This document shows positions 32,169-44,400 of a stretch of 64,000 bases of DNA, one piece after another. The notes under the pieces are model-generated. The model did not search any database. It worked only from the letters and a program-made list of their open reading frames with translations, and had not been told where the DNA came from. Numbering within the stretch: position 1 is the first letter of the stretch; every line of letters starts with the position of its first letter. The position numbers and the translations under genes were made by a program. Source of the DNA: Stromatinia cepivora (lineage: Eukaryota > Ascomycota > Leotiomycetes > Helotiales > Sclerotiniaceae); the NCBI GenBank assembly GCA_014898415.1, contig RCTD01000006.1, forward strand, positions 620,001 to 684,000. The letters are read 5' to 3'.

Positions 32169-34138
32169 CTACTTCATAGGAGAATCTTCGTCTCTCTCAT
32201 CAAATTCATTTCCCTCCTCCTGTTCCGCGTCTTCTTCTTGGTCATCATCCTCATTTGCATTATGTTTCCACCCTTTTTGCCCATTCTCAACCTCTTCCTG
32301 CTCTAATAAATCTTTTCTCCGCTCATCTAGCATCCATTTCTCCAATTGAATTTCTGTGGTAAAAACACCGTATACCAGCCTTTCAAGAGATGTCCCGACA
32401 TTTTTGGCTATCCTGTGGTTAATCAAAGCACAGAGACATTTGAAGAAGACAACTTACCAGCAATCTCATAAAAAGCTTTAGCACTTTCAGGTAACTCTTC
32501 AACCGTCCGATATCTTCTATACATTTCACCTGGGCGAGCAATATCTTCGCGTTCTCCATCATCCATACGAGCTACTGGCTTTTGAAGAGTTAATGTTTTA
32601 TGAACCTCTTTGGCTCGGTTAATTGGATCTGGATCAACTATTCCCACTGTCGCCTCGACTGGGATATCCGGCAAAGGGAACAGCTCCAAAATCTGTTGAG
32701 GAACTGTTCACAGTCTTAACAAAAAGTTTATACAACAATGTATGATTTACTCACCTTTGTGGTCTCTGTCATCAACCCAAGTCTTGTGATACCAATTCAT
32801 CCAGTCATCCATTTGTGCTCCTGTCATTTTGAACACATCGGCATCTGTGATTTTGATCTCATCTCCACGCTTCAAACCTTCACCAGGTTTGTCAATCATG
32901 ATGTTTTGCCATTTAGTCCAATTGATTCTTGCAGCTGTGGGATCTAGATTGCTATCTGGATGACGGACGATGTTGTCGAATGGTTGGCTAAGTTTTGTAG
33001 CGATGATAACCAGACTGATGAGTTGATACTCCGGATATCCGGTTGTTCCATATACACGCTTGTTATGGAGTGGGTATGAAAAGTCATATTTAAGAACCTC
33101 GGTGAGATGATCCACAGCCGTGTAGATGTCGACTGAGTAAGGTTAGATCGGAACAAAACTATGAAGCCGAGGACGAAAACATACCTGGAAGGCCCAAATC
33201 CCTAATATGCTTGTATAAGAGTAGTTTGTTGTTAATTGGTGGGAATGCCATCTCAAAATTAAAATTATAGAAAGAAATCATAGCAAATACTGTTTGATGA
33301 AGTCTATGCCCATTTAACATGCCGTGGATCTCAAGAGCTCTGAAATAATGGCCTGGTAGTCGAGTTCTCATGTCTTTGGGTATCTCTTTAACCTACAGAT
33401 AAATGGTTCAGTCAGAACACGTATTATAGCAAAGAAATTCACTTACCGCTCGTGTATAAACAATCTCATCTCTAGTCGCCCATTTGTAAATCTCTCCTAA
33501 GCTTGTAGGCAATCTCAAAAGTAATATTCCAAGGTAACAAAACCCCAACGTCTCAATTAACTTCGGGAGATTTTTCTTCACCCTGGATGCCCTCTTCCTA
33601 CTCATAATGGTCGAAGCCGTACTTCTGTACCCCGTCCCATCCGTATCCGTCTCGTCTCCCTCGGTCGTCGACCCAAACTCCGTCCCATACTCACTTCTCA
33701 CCTCTCCAGAACCCTGCAAAACTCTTAATCTCAATTCCCACAAGTCTCTTACGATCGTCTCTAGCTCGGTTGGAAACCCTTTCACAGTCACTAGCCAGTG
33801 GATTTGTTTCCAAAGGATTAATTGGTAACATTGTAAATAGAGTTGGGTGGCGTCACGACCCCCAAAAACCTTTTCCACCAGCTCTTTTTCTTCTCGCTTT
33901 TTTCTTGACTTTTTTCCCTGCTGATTCCAGTCATCTTCATCTTGCTGGGTTTGTGTAAAACCCTAGAAATGTGTTATTTTATGATCATATTAATTAGGGA
34001 AAGTTTACGAACGGCTTGTTCATGACCTCGCTGACAAAACTTTTTGCCATCTTCAATGTAGAATTTTCGAGCGCGACATCCTTCTTCGCTACAGGTCTCT
34101 CCTCTTCGAAATTTATGGTAATCAATCGCCGACGACAT
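32169..34138 (-). CDS. RRN7: RNA polymerase I initiation factor Rrn7 (TAF1B/TFIIB-like), 570 aa
   Basis: Minus-strand exons 34138-34013, 33962-33447, 33392-33185, 33132-32755, 32703-32458 and 32407-32169; the introns are all 50-54 nt. Rrn7 is the TFIIB-like subunit of the Pol I core factor that recruits the polymerase to rDNA promoters. The N-terminus carries a zinc ribbon (CSEEGCRARKF ... FCQRGHEQ), then GFTQTQQDEDDW, the family B-reader-like segment. The central part has the cyclin-fold features LYLQCYQLILWKQIHWLVTV and LGFCYLGILLLRLPTSLGEI, and the C-terminal half includes ELIS-type helices (GYPEYQLISLVIIATKLSQP) and DDWMNWYHKTWVD. Frame continuity is exact with these exons (1713 nt). Intron 1 uses a weak donor, gttcgt. 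The last intron must use acceptor gatag rather than the nearer cacag to stay in frame. The C-terminal tail is acidic. Confidence 0.88.
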
Positions 34139-34701
34139 AATTCACACAAAATTTCGGCACTTTGAGAGGTTTTCGGGATAACGACGTTCGGTTGTCATGT
34201 TCAACAGATTTCTTGATGTCTCATTTCCCGAAATGGTTTATGTAGCGATTTTGGGGCGCTAGAAGCGGGGACTAGTAGGCACGTCGATATTGTTTTGTTT
34301 TTTTACCTTTACTTTTGTTTATCTATCACTACTTCACCAAAGGAAAATGTAATTTCATGCATCTCACATTGGAACTCAATTAATTGGGAGGAAACAAACT
34401 TCATTGATTTTTTTGTTGATAATTTGTAGCATACCCGCTTGACTACGCCGGTCAAGCAATATCATAGAAAAGCACACAGTAAAATGCCATGGGATTATGA
34501 TATTGGGACTGCCAGAAGAGATAAGATAACCAGTGTGACCAAGGTTTCGTAGATCAAATCGCCCAACGTAGACCATAAGAATGTAGATATCCGAAAGCAT
34601 CACATTCCTCTAAATGTAAAGGATCTTCCAGCGAACAGATCTACACACAAAACAACCCATGCTATTGCGAAAATCCAGGTCCGATATTGCTTGTAAAATA
34701 T
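34139..34701. other. Intergenic, RRN7 promoter / eIF5A 3' flank
   Basis: 563 bp. No gene or repeat was seen beyond an AT-rich stretch at 34.29-34.42 kb. Confidence 0.6.
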
Positions 34702-35467
34702 TTAACCAGATTTTGGTGCCTCCTTTCCATCGATAGCAAGTTGCTCACCCATGGCAGTGAGGACAATAACATCTAGAAGGGAAGTACGTTAGTAGTGTAT
34801 TGAAGTTTCCCTGGGCGTGTGTTGCTTACTGGTATCCTTCTCAGAATCAAAAAGTGCACGAATCTTCTGTCCAACCTCTCCATCTGGCAACTTAACATCA
34901 TCCTTAAGATCACCTCCCTCAGACATCAAGGAAAGGAAATCATCATCAGTGATATCGAGCTGTGAATGCTCGTCAGCGGAGATCCGAAAATTTAACCAGA
35001 TATTCTTACCAATTGGTATTCGATACGGGAGACGTTGGGGACATCCATGTTGTGGGTGGATGGGCAGAGTTCTTCAAGCTTCTTTTGGGTGAAGATATCG
35101 ATAGCGACCAAATGGACCTTGGCGTGACCGTGCTTACCAGTCTTGGAGGTAGACATGTCGACGATCTTGCAAGGGCGGCCCTTGATGCAGACGAATCCGT
35201 TCTTTCTCAAGGCAGAACATTGCATAGGGAAGGTGGCGGATGCACCAGCATCGGCAGAATCAAAGGTGTGCTCATGCTGTAAAAGAATAGTTAGTTATCA
35301 AGTTTTACCGTCTTCGTCGTCGTGGATTGCTGATGATATGCGCGCGAAGCCAATTTTGGTGGGGGGGGGGGGGAAAAGAGTTCATGTGCGGGGTGAAGTC
35401 GACACACAAAAGAAAAGGCGAAATTCTATCTTACTTGAGAGTCATCAACTTGGGCTTCTCCAGACAT
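34702..35467 (-). CDS. HYP2: Translation factor eIF5A (hypusine-containing), 166 aa
   Basis: Minus-strand exons 35467-35435, 35276-35010, 34959-34830 and 34772-34702, with introns of 158, 50 and 57 nt. eIF5A relieves ribosome stalling (notably at polyproline) and aids termination; it needs hypusine on one lysine. The site is present in [20 protein letters not shown], the modified residue being the Lys before HGHAK. Other conserved blocks are [37 protein letters not shown] and [20 protein letters not shown], with the C-terminal domain ending APKSG. The first exon encodes just 11 residues ([11 protein letters not shown]). A 13-bp G run (about 35361-35373, + strand) lies inside the first intron. 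It is divergent from VPS52 with about 1.35 kb between. Confidence 0.96.
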
Positions 35468-36818
35468 CTTGAAAAATTTGCGAAGGAATTCGGGTGGTTG
35501 AATAAAAATTGATCGGGGTCGAGTACTCGCGATGAATAAGATTGCGAAAAGATTAAGAGGTGTGAAGAAGAAATTCGAGGAAGAAGAAGATGGTTTTTCG
35601 TTAAGTGGTGGGTGGAGGAATTCTACTTTAGAGACTAGGAGGGTGTTCGCTTTTCATTAGCGACCCATTAGTTCCATTTTCTTGTAAAAAAAAAGTCAAG
35701 GGTGGAGTTGATTTAACCAATTAAATAATTTTATTTTGACTTCATTCCTATTATGGTTATTGGATAAATACAATGTAAATTGAAAGGTGGTGAAAAATCC
35801 AGAGCAGCACACGGCGTATAAGTCCAGCTGTATATGGAAGACATTGGGCATTAAAGAGCACAGAGCATAGGTACCTGTCTACGCCGGACTGCTAATATGA
35901 ATGGTCCCAAGTCAGGCTTCAGCGTGTGGTGATTAGGTATCTATGTCAATAATTGATAGTGATGATACTGATATGATGGTAATTGACATTAATCTATTCG
36001 AGTAAGATATGTACCTAGGTATCTATTCAATAGCATTTTATATATTATATGAAAACTGTGTCTAATGACCTTCAAGCTTCTACAAGATATCCCGGACATT
36101 TAAAAGTTATATCGAACAGAGAATTGCTTATTATAGAAGCATCCAATTTCCACTCCATGTGAATCAAGAAGTGGCTGAGAAATCGATGACAGTAATAAGT
36201 ACGTAGGCTGAATTTGGGCCTCAAAGTGTGTGTATACTATGTAATTATTGAAGTGATACTTTTGTGACACATACAAGCTCTCGATCCTACTAGATACCGT
36301 AATTCTTCCTACAGGCCTATTGAAAGCTACAAGGTGGGATGTACCGAGTACATTCATTATCAACATTCAGCAAAGTCGATAAGTGATAAGTGGAAAGTGG
36401 CTGAGGATCTATTTGAGGGTTGCATTTATCACTATCAATCCGATAGTGATCTTCAGTACTCCCTTCTCCAATAATTCAAACCTTTCACACAAGGTAGATT
36501 GAGTATGAGAGGCATTTGTATTCAGATGTACTTGTTGAGCTATTCTTTATATTGTTTCTTTAATTAAGGTAATCATTTTTCATTATTTTGCTTTGTCAAC
36601 TGTTTGAAAGCTAGCTATGGTGCTGAGGGATGCCTTTTTCGATAATCTGGTCTGTTCGATATCGATAAGCTGAAGCTCCCTTTTACTTTATTACTTTAAT
36701 CACGACGACGAGGAGTAATACATCAGTACTTCACTTAAAGCATAGATCTCTTGACAGTTCAACCTACTATTGGTGCATGGCTAAGAAGAATTAATTGGTT
36801 TTCATTTCGACCATCAGG
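35468..36818. promoter_or_regulatory. Divergent intergenic region, eIF5A / VPS52
   Basis: 1,351 bp holding both promoters. The 150 bp upstream of eIF5A is purine-rich on the + strand (gaagaagaaat, gaggaagaagaaga), meaning CT-rich on the coding strand, a common feature of strong fungal housekeeping promoters. No gene is seen. Confidence 0.5.
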
Positions 36819-38940
36819 ATGTGGTCATTAGACCGATTATCCGGACATACAACACCTTCTGCCTCTCCACCTCCACCATTAAATAGGAACCCCAGTCTAC
36901 CTCGTCGTCCGACTCATCTTGTGCCATTACCAGTTGGCGGTAGACCTCCTTTTAATCCGAGGTCCTCTTCCCTATCATCAGTCTCCAATGACTCCAATAC
37001 ATCCTTGCTATCATCACGGAGACCTAATGGGTCGAACCTCAAACAGGCAGCTACTCCTCCCAATGTGCCAGATCCTTTAGAGGTTTTAGGAAAGATACTA
37101 AACAATGGGGAAGAGGCAAAGTCGCCGTCTGCGAAGGGTCTGGGAGCCACAAATGGAACAGTTGCTCCCGTAAGAGAGGAAGATGATGAGGGCGAATGGG
37201 ATTTCGGAGGTTTAAGTCTACAAGATATAGTGGCAGGGGAACCTTCCGTTACTGAGGATGAGCATGTATATAAATCACAAACACTTGAAGAATGTATGTG
37301 TGCCACCCAGTTAATTTACAAAGACAATTGCTGATGCCTTGAATAGATGAGCGTGATAAGGATAAGTTTGAAGATCTCCACAGATCGATCCGCGCCTGCG
37401 ATGATGTCTTGAATTCTGTCGAAATAAACCTCACCAGCTTTCAAAATGATCTTGCTATGGTTTCTGCGGAGATTGAAACTCTACAAGCACGATCAACGGC
37501 GTTGAGTGTACGATTGGAAAATCGAAAGGTGGTGGAGAATGGACTTGGACCCATAGTGGAGGAGATCAGTGTCTCCCCAGCTGTCGTTAAGAAGATTGTG
37601 GATGGAGCTATAGATGAAGCTTGGGTTCGAGCATTGGTGGAAGTCGAGAAACGATCAAAGGCGATGGATGCTAAATCAAAAGAACAACGGAATATAAAAG
37701 GAGTTAATGATCTCAAGCCTCTGCTGGAGAATCTAGTGTCTAAGGTAGGTTCCCCTATTCTGATCTCGCCTACAAATATGTTGACTTTTGTATCCAGGCA
37801 CTGGAAAGAATCCGAGATTTCCTCGTTGCTCAAGTGAAAGCTTTGCGATCGCCCAATATAAATGCACAGATTATTCAACAACAACACTTTCTTCGTTACA
37901 AAGACCTCTATGCATTCTTGCATAGACATCACCCAAAATTAGCCGAGGAGCTTAGTCAAGCATACATGAATACGATGCGATGGTACTTTCTCAATCAATT
38001 TACACGGTATGCAAAGGCATTGGAAAAGATCAAGCTTCACGTGTTGGACAAACACGATGTGCTCGGGTCAGATGATGGATCTCGCAAAGCCACCCTCCTC
38101 TCCGCATCCAAACAAACGGGTCCACCACATGATGCATTCAATTTAGGTCGACGAATCGATCTTCTCAAAACGTCCAACCAAACTGCACTGCCATCCTTTC
38201 TAGCCGAAGAAGACAAACAAACTCATTACATGGAATTCCCCTTCCGCAATTTCAACCTCGCCCTAATCGACAACGCTTCCGCCGAATACTCCTTCCTAAC
38301 CTCATTCTTCTCTCCCCCACTAACCTACGCGACCATCTCTCGTCACTTCAACTATATCTTCGAACCCGCCTTCTCCCTCGGCCAATCCATCACCAAATCC
38401 CTCATCCACGAGTCACACGATTGTCTCGGTCTCCTCCTGTGCGTCCGCCTCAATCAACATTTCGCATTCTCCCTCCAACGCCGCAAGATTCCAGTCGTAG
38501 ATTCATATATCAACGCAACATCCATGCTCCTCTGGCCCCGTTTCCAACTCACAATGGACACACACTGCGACTCGGTCCGCACCCTGACCTCGGCCCTCCC
38601 CACCCGAAAACCATCGGCTTCAGAACAAGCGAAACAATCCGCGGCCCCCCATTTCATGACCCAACGTTTCGGCCAATTTCTCCAGGGCATTTTGGAGCTA
38701 AGCACGGAAGCTGGAGATGATGAACCCGTGGCGAGTAGCCTAGCGAGACTGAGAAGCGAGATGGAAGCGTTTTTGTCAAAGTGTGCAGCGGTTATGCCGG
38801 ATAAGAGAAAGAAGGACCGGTTTTTGTATAACAATTATTCATTGATATTGACCATTGTGGGGGATGTGGAGGGGAAATTGGCTGGGGAACAGAGGGCGCA
38901 TTTTGAGGGATTAAAGAAGGCTTTTGGGGAGGGTGTTTAA
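36819..38940 (+). CDS. VPS52: GARP complex subunit Vps52 (Sac2), 671 aa
   Basis: Exons 36819-37293, 37347-37744 and 37798-38940. The introns of 53 nt each restore LEE|YERDKDK (phase 1) and LVSK|ALERIRDF (phase 0). Vps52 is a core subunit of the GARP tether, which docks endosome-derived vesicles at the trans-Golgi. The first ~150 residues are Pro/Ser-rich and then acidic (EEDDEGEWDFGGLSLQDIVA), probably disordered. The conserved coiled-coil block follows: FEDLHRSIRACDDVLNSVEI, LTSFQNDLAMVSAEIETLQA, RLENRKVVENGLGPIVEEIS and IDEAWVRALVEVEKRSK. Further C-terminal are LRSPNINAQIIQQQHFLRYK, DLYAFLHRHHPKLAEELSQA and YMNTMRWYFLNQFTRYAKAL, all family hallmarks. Upstream in-frame sequence has no earlier ATG, so 36819 is the start. 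Confidence 0.94.
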
Positions 38941-39197
38941 TCCTGCTCTCCTTTTTCATACTGGATTGAAAGTTTTTGAGCGTGTGTACTCATCAAAGTG
39001 TATTATTTTGATCATCTATTTTGTAATTCTGCAGGAAAACAAAGAACTTTTATTATGATAGGCATAGAGCTGCAAGAGATCTACGCTGTAAAAAAGCTTT
39101 GCCCCACCCAACCATTAACCATACCATCTATACTCCGTTTCCCATGCCCCTCCCTATTGCCTTTATACACAACCGATATGCCTTCCCAACCAATATT

Positions 39198-40574
39198 TCA
39201 ATAACCATTGGAATCTCCGCGCAGATATCCCCAGAGCGCCCCAAATATGGACGTCCAGCGTCTTTCTAGTAGATCCGACCGGGGCAAACAATAATATGAG
39301 AAAATTCCGACCAAAACCGCAACTCCGATAGCTTTCGCAGGCTGTCTATATTTCCACACCATCTTAAATATTTCATCGCGCTTTGCAGCCCATTGTAATT
39401 CCTTCACTTGTTGTGCAAAATATCTCTGCCCATCTAGAAGGCTCTGTTTTGTGACTTGATCAGACCAACGAGCGGTTTTGAGGACGCTGGATGAAGATAT
39501 AGATCTCCAGGAGGGTAGAGTTTCAGGTGGATGCTCCTCGAATAATTTGACAGTATTTGAAATAAGAGATTGGAGATCGAGAGGCTTAGGTAACTTCGAA
39601 AGTATAGAATGTAACATTTCCGGTTCGTCGGCAGGTGTTTCGAAAAGCTCGTCAGAGCGTGAAAGAACGATTTGTGCAAACATATAGACAGAAAATACAG
39701 CCTCTCGTGCCAGCAGAACATCGAAAAGTCGGGCTATTTCACCATATTCTTGTATATCATGTGCGTACATTGTGAGGGTGCCCGAGAGGGCAAAGAATGG
39801 CCGAGTCTGGGAGAGGTGAGTGCAAAGAGCGGGAGAGATAGTATTGATAATGGCAGGTATTAGGTGAAGTTGTGCTAGGGCTGGGGATAGCGTTGGAAGC
39901 ATAAAGTCGCGGATTCGAAGCGCAGAAAGTCGGGCAACGGATGGAGTGCGAGTAGCAGGTGGGAGGACAAGAAGGAGGACTTGGCAGATGTCGTGGTAAC
40001 CTTGAAAGTAGCAGAGATAAGGGTTGCGACGGAGGACTTCGATGATGAGATCGGAGAGTTCTCCCTTCCTGTGGTCGATCTCTTTCGAAGTTTGATCTGG
40101 GTAATAATTAGCTTGTGTAGGCTATGTCGCTTCATTGTATTGACATGACCTTACCATTTGGGTAGTAGATAAAGGATCTATTGACATCTAGAGCAACTTG
40201 GTCTTCGTCCCCATGCTTCGGCAGTTCCTTCCAACTCGTTAGATTGCCCTTTGTATCGCCATGATCACTGTCACAACCAAGAAGGATAGGCCCTGTTATT
40301 AATCATCAATCTCGAGTCCAAAGGGTTCTTGGGGGGCTTTGAACGTACATGCTTGACGACGGACATCATCCGAGACAAGGCCATCTTTCGAAGTTGCCAA
40401 TTCTTTGATAGCTTCCAAATCCTTCCATTTGCATGCCTCTAAGATCTTTACTTCCTTCTCACTAGGCTCCCGCGGTTCCTTCAGTTTGGTTGAATATGAG
40501 GGGGAGCGGGACGAGGCCCGTGAGGAACTTGCCGAGGACTTCTCTTCCTTGATGGGTTGCCCATTAGACTCCAT
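39198..40574 (-). CDS. gyp10: TBC-domain Rab GTPase-activating protein, TBC1D20/Gyp10 type, 420 aa
   Basis: Minus-strand exons 40574-40349, 40292-40155 and 40096-39198, with introns of 56 and 58 nt joined in phase 1. The protein should stimulate GTP hydrolysis by an early secretory Rab (Rab1/Ypt1 class) at ER/Golgi membranes. TBC signatures are RRQAWPILLG near residue 75, the arginine finger motif VALDVNRSFIYYP (IxxDxxR), the glutamine finger CYFQGYHDICQVLL (YxQ type) and FFALSGTLTMYAHDIQEYGE. A C-terminal helix (KAIGVAVLVGIFSYYCLP) near the end would anchor the protein in a membrane, the hallmark of the TBC1D20/Gyp8/Gyp10 subgroup. The N-terminal ~40 residues are Ser/Glu/Lys-rich and disordered. 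The stop lies 257 bp from the VPS52 stop; the two genes converge. Confidence 0.9.
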
Positions 40575-41451
40575 ATTGAGTATGAAAGTTAAGGAGTTGA
40601 ATTTTCATGGTAGCTTGTTCTGAAGTCGGAGAAAGATATCCGACGGGCCAAAAAAGTCATCTGTAGTGAGGCTTGTGAGGTATCCCTTCCATTGTTGTCC
40701 TGTTTGAATGCCTTAGCGTAAAATTAGAGTAGAAGCGACCTTGATGAGTTCCCGTCTTCAGTCAGGGATTCTTTTCTAATCCATGCCAACACAAAATATG
40801 ATCTATCAATAAACTCATTTTTCATGAGAGCAAAAATACGGTTAAGTATATGTCTTTTCTCGGCGATTATTTTACATCTTCTATCAAAGAAAGAAATGTC
40901 TATATCTGTAGTCTTACATTTTTTATGACATCTCGGGCCGAAAGAGCTCAATCAGCCTTGTCTTTAAAGGCTAAATACAAATACAGAAGTCACGATCAAG
41001 GTCACATATCATCACATATCGCATATTGATTGATACGTGCTGGTGCTGATGCTGATGCTGGCCACGGCATTTCAAAAAACTCAAAGTGGTAATAGATCAA
41101 TCAATACCTACCTAGGTAGGCTCATATGCCAACTTTTAGGCCATTTCACCTGGGCATGATCGAAATATTGGTATTCTGATGCAACTCCAACTGTCAAATA
41201 TTGTCATCCCTATGGACAAAAGTCCTCCAGAAAAACCCCCGAGTTTCAATATCATTCATTGATCATCTTAAACCTTAAATCTTAAGGTTAAACCCAACTC
41301 AATAAAGTTATCGATCATTCTACTTTCTGTTCAATACCTACCACCAAGTACCTACCTACCTACAATTAGAACTGCATACACGAGGTACGCCACGTCTTCC
41401 TTATTCGGATGACAATTAATCTGGCAATCAATCCCAATTTGAATTGTCTCC
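40575..41451. other. Divergent intergenic region, TBC gene / MMS1-like gene
   Basis: 877 bp with no gene. Contains gctgatgctgatgctg (about 41045-41060), runs of CTACCTAGG/TACCTACC (about 41108-41120 and 41338-41361), and AT-rich flanks. It probably contains both promoters. Confidence 0.55.
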
Positions 41452-44400
41452 ATGGCTTTTTCTTTGCAAACACAAGTGTTGGTTGACGGACAATGGGTTA
41501 CCAGGACTATCGATACCCATACACTGCTTCAACGCCAGAATCAAATGGATGATACGGCAGTTGGAAATACCATGGAAACGATACGTCCTCCGGTCCGTGG
41601 TGTTTTAACCCAAACCATTGTCCCAAGCCCTCTGGTACATTGGATCCTCCCCATTAGACTTCGAGGTCAGGAGTATAATGATGTAGCGTTTATTGGCGTA
41701 AGTAGTATCATTCCTAAAAGAAGTCTAGTGATATATGTCTTTGTTCTGAGTGACGGCTAATAAGCTTAGGATACATTTGTCGAGATTAGACGGCTTGGGG
41801 TCGGCCCGCATCTCTATGAAGTCATCCGGAAAGACGACTTTGGGTCCAGAATTCGCAATGCAAGCGTCCTTGGATCGCTCGAGGACTATGAAAAGGACCA
41901 AGTTCGTATCAAAGAGGAGTCCGAAGATTTTGATATGATCAACTCCTCAGCATCGCCAGACAGCCCGCCATCTCCCAGTGTACTCCTACCGCCTCAAATT
42001 CTGGTATTACAACTTGAAGAGGACACATCTGGTGATTGCGTCTTCTTGATGCTACATCAGTCAAATGACGGATCCTGGAAATTCATCTCTAGCAGACGAC
42101 GGTTATCCAAAGCGATGAATAAGCTTCAACCTGGAATGCATCTGTCTATTGACCCGAGTTCAAGATATATGGCCGTAGGTGGTTCTGAGCAATGTTTTAC
42201 AATCCAGGCTTTCAATACGAGAACGGAGCTGAATCGCCAATGTGCCAATGGTGAAGAACTCCGGTTTATAGAGTCTGAGAAGATTGTTATCTGCAAAGGT
42301 GCTATCTTGAAACTGGTTTTCCTCCACCCCCCAGCTGGATCTGATGATGATATCATCCTGCTCTTGATAGTAACCACGAATGGTAAAACAAGAATGCTAC
42401 TATATTCATGGAGAGCTGGAGATCCTTTGTCAGCCGTTAAAACCCGAAATCCTAGCAGGAAAGGTTATGCCTTAAAGGATATCCCCCTGCTAGTGATACC
42501 GTTGCGCTTTCAAACGGCGTTTATTCTAGTAAATAAGCATTCGATGACGGTTTACAAAGGAATTTTGGAAGGTGCACCTGAATGCATACTAATTAATTCC
42601 ACTCCGAAGGAACCTCTCAAGCTTTATCAAGGCTCGGATACGCCTCTATGGACCGCCTGGGCGAAGCCAATTCGCTTGCCTCATTATATAGCGCAATATG
42701 ACGATATATATCTCGCCCGAGAGGATGGATGGATCTGTCTATTGGGGATCAACCATGACAACGAGGATCCTGATCTTACCCCGTCCCTAACCGACATTGG
42801 AGAGATGCAATGCAACATCGGACAGGCTTTTGCATGTGCAGACTATTCGCTCGACCCGGATATTCACCGTCATGGTGATGTACTTGTCTCTGGCGGTGAA
42901 GCTAGTATGGGAGGAACTTATTTGGTGAGCAAATCTCGTTGTGCCGTACAGGATTTTGTTTACTCGGCAGCGTGTACACGAGAACTTGACGCGCAAGTTA
43001 CTAACCCTTCATCGTCACAGAACACAGCACGAGCACAGCCCAATGTTAAGAAAGACACACAAAATTGGTCGCCGGCTATGGATCTTGTAGCGGTAAGGAA
43101 CAACTTGAAACCTAACTTAGACATCAATACTAGACCCCAGAGCTTCGTTCCCATACCAGATTCGATATTTGTTTGTAGCGGAAAAGGAGAATTGTCTTCC
43201 ATAACGGAGTTGAGATATGGTATTGAAGCTATTCTTGGTTTGGATCTTGAGTTTCATTCTGCGGTTACAAAAGCATGGATTTTACCTTCAGAAGTATACT
43301 CTGGCCTAGTTGGTGGTGATGATTGGGTACTGCTTTCGCTCGACGATCGATCAGCCGTCTTACAGGTTTCTTTAGACCGGACAAGTGCCGAGGAACTTGA
43401 CCCAAGTCGTACCCAATTAGATTTGACCAGTCGGACTATTGTTACCGGCGTCAGTGGAAATCGCGCGATACAAGTAACAGAACAATCCATCGTTATTCTT
43501 GACTCGGGTGGTTGGTACGTGTTTCTTCCCATATGATTATTTGATCCTGTACCATTTTATGGATGTGGTCAACTGAACTAACGGTATCTGTAGTACCATG
43601 CTAAATGGTTTGGATATGATGGGCTTCCCTCAAGCCTCATCAATTTCATCATCATTCATCAACGATGCTGTTATCTGCAATGGAAAGGTATTATTTACCA
43701 CTCATCACAAAGAGCAGCGTCTGCTTCGTATACTTGATACCGTCTTCGATGATAGCACATCGCCGCCAACGATCTTGTATGCCCCCAAAACAATCAGTGG
43801 CTGGACTGGAGATGGCGGAGAAGTAACATGTATCGCGAAGTATGTGGACCCGCAATATCACCAGGAGCTTATTGTTGCTGGAGAAAGAAAGGATGGAGAT
43901 ATTTTTTTGTTATTTATTACGCAGGAAGAATTCCATTTGCGTGTACCTACCGTTTACGAAGGATGTAACTATGACCTTCGAGCATTGGGCAGTATCATTG
44001 TTATGCCCTCACAAACTCCCAATAACTTCACAATATTGTGTGGAACACTCACTGGTCTAGTTATTTCTTTGGACATTGTTCAAAGTGGACGGAATTTCCA
44101 TATCCGCCGGTCGCGCTGTGATAGATTCGGAGGTAGTGTGGCAACATTGACAAATGGAGATCAGGCTGGGCGTTCTAAGTGCTTATTCGTGAATTGCGAC
44201 GAAAAGATCTTTAAAATATCTCCAAATATTTTGAGCACTCACGGAAGAGCCTCGAGGACAAAGGCAACGAGAATGAATATGAAAGCAGATCAAATTTGGC
44301 TGGTGGATGAACTGAATACTACTCTACAACAGCCGAACATCAACTCCATATTACCCCTCACATCTGAATCGTCAGCTGATACTGACCTCCTCCTGATATC

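Noticed and set aside
36819..38940. Reading this gene as COG3 instead of Vps52
   Set aside because: The blocks FEDLHRSIRACDDVL, SFQNDLAMVSAEIETLQ and RLENRKVVENGLGP are Vps52 hallmarks, not those of the COG subunit.
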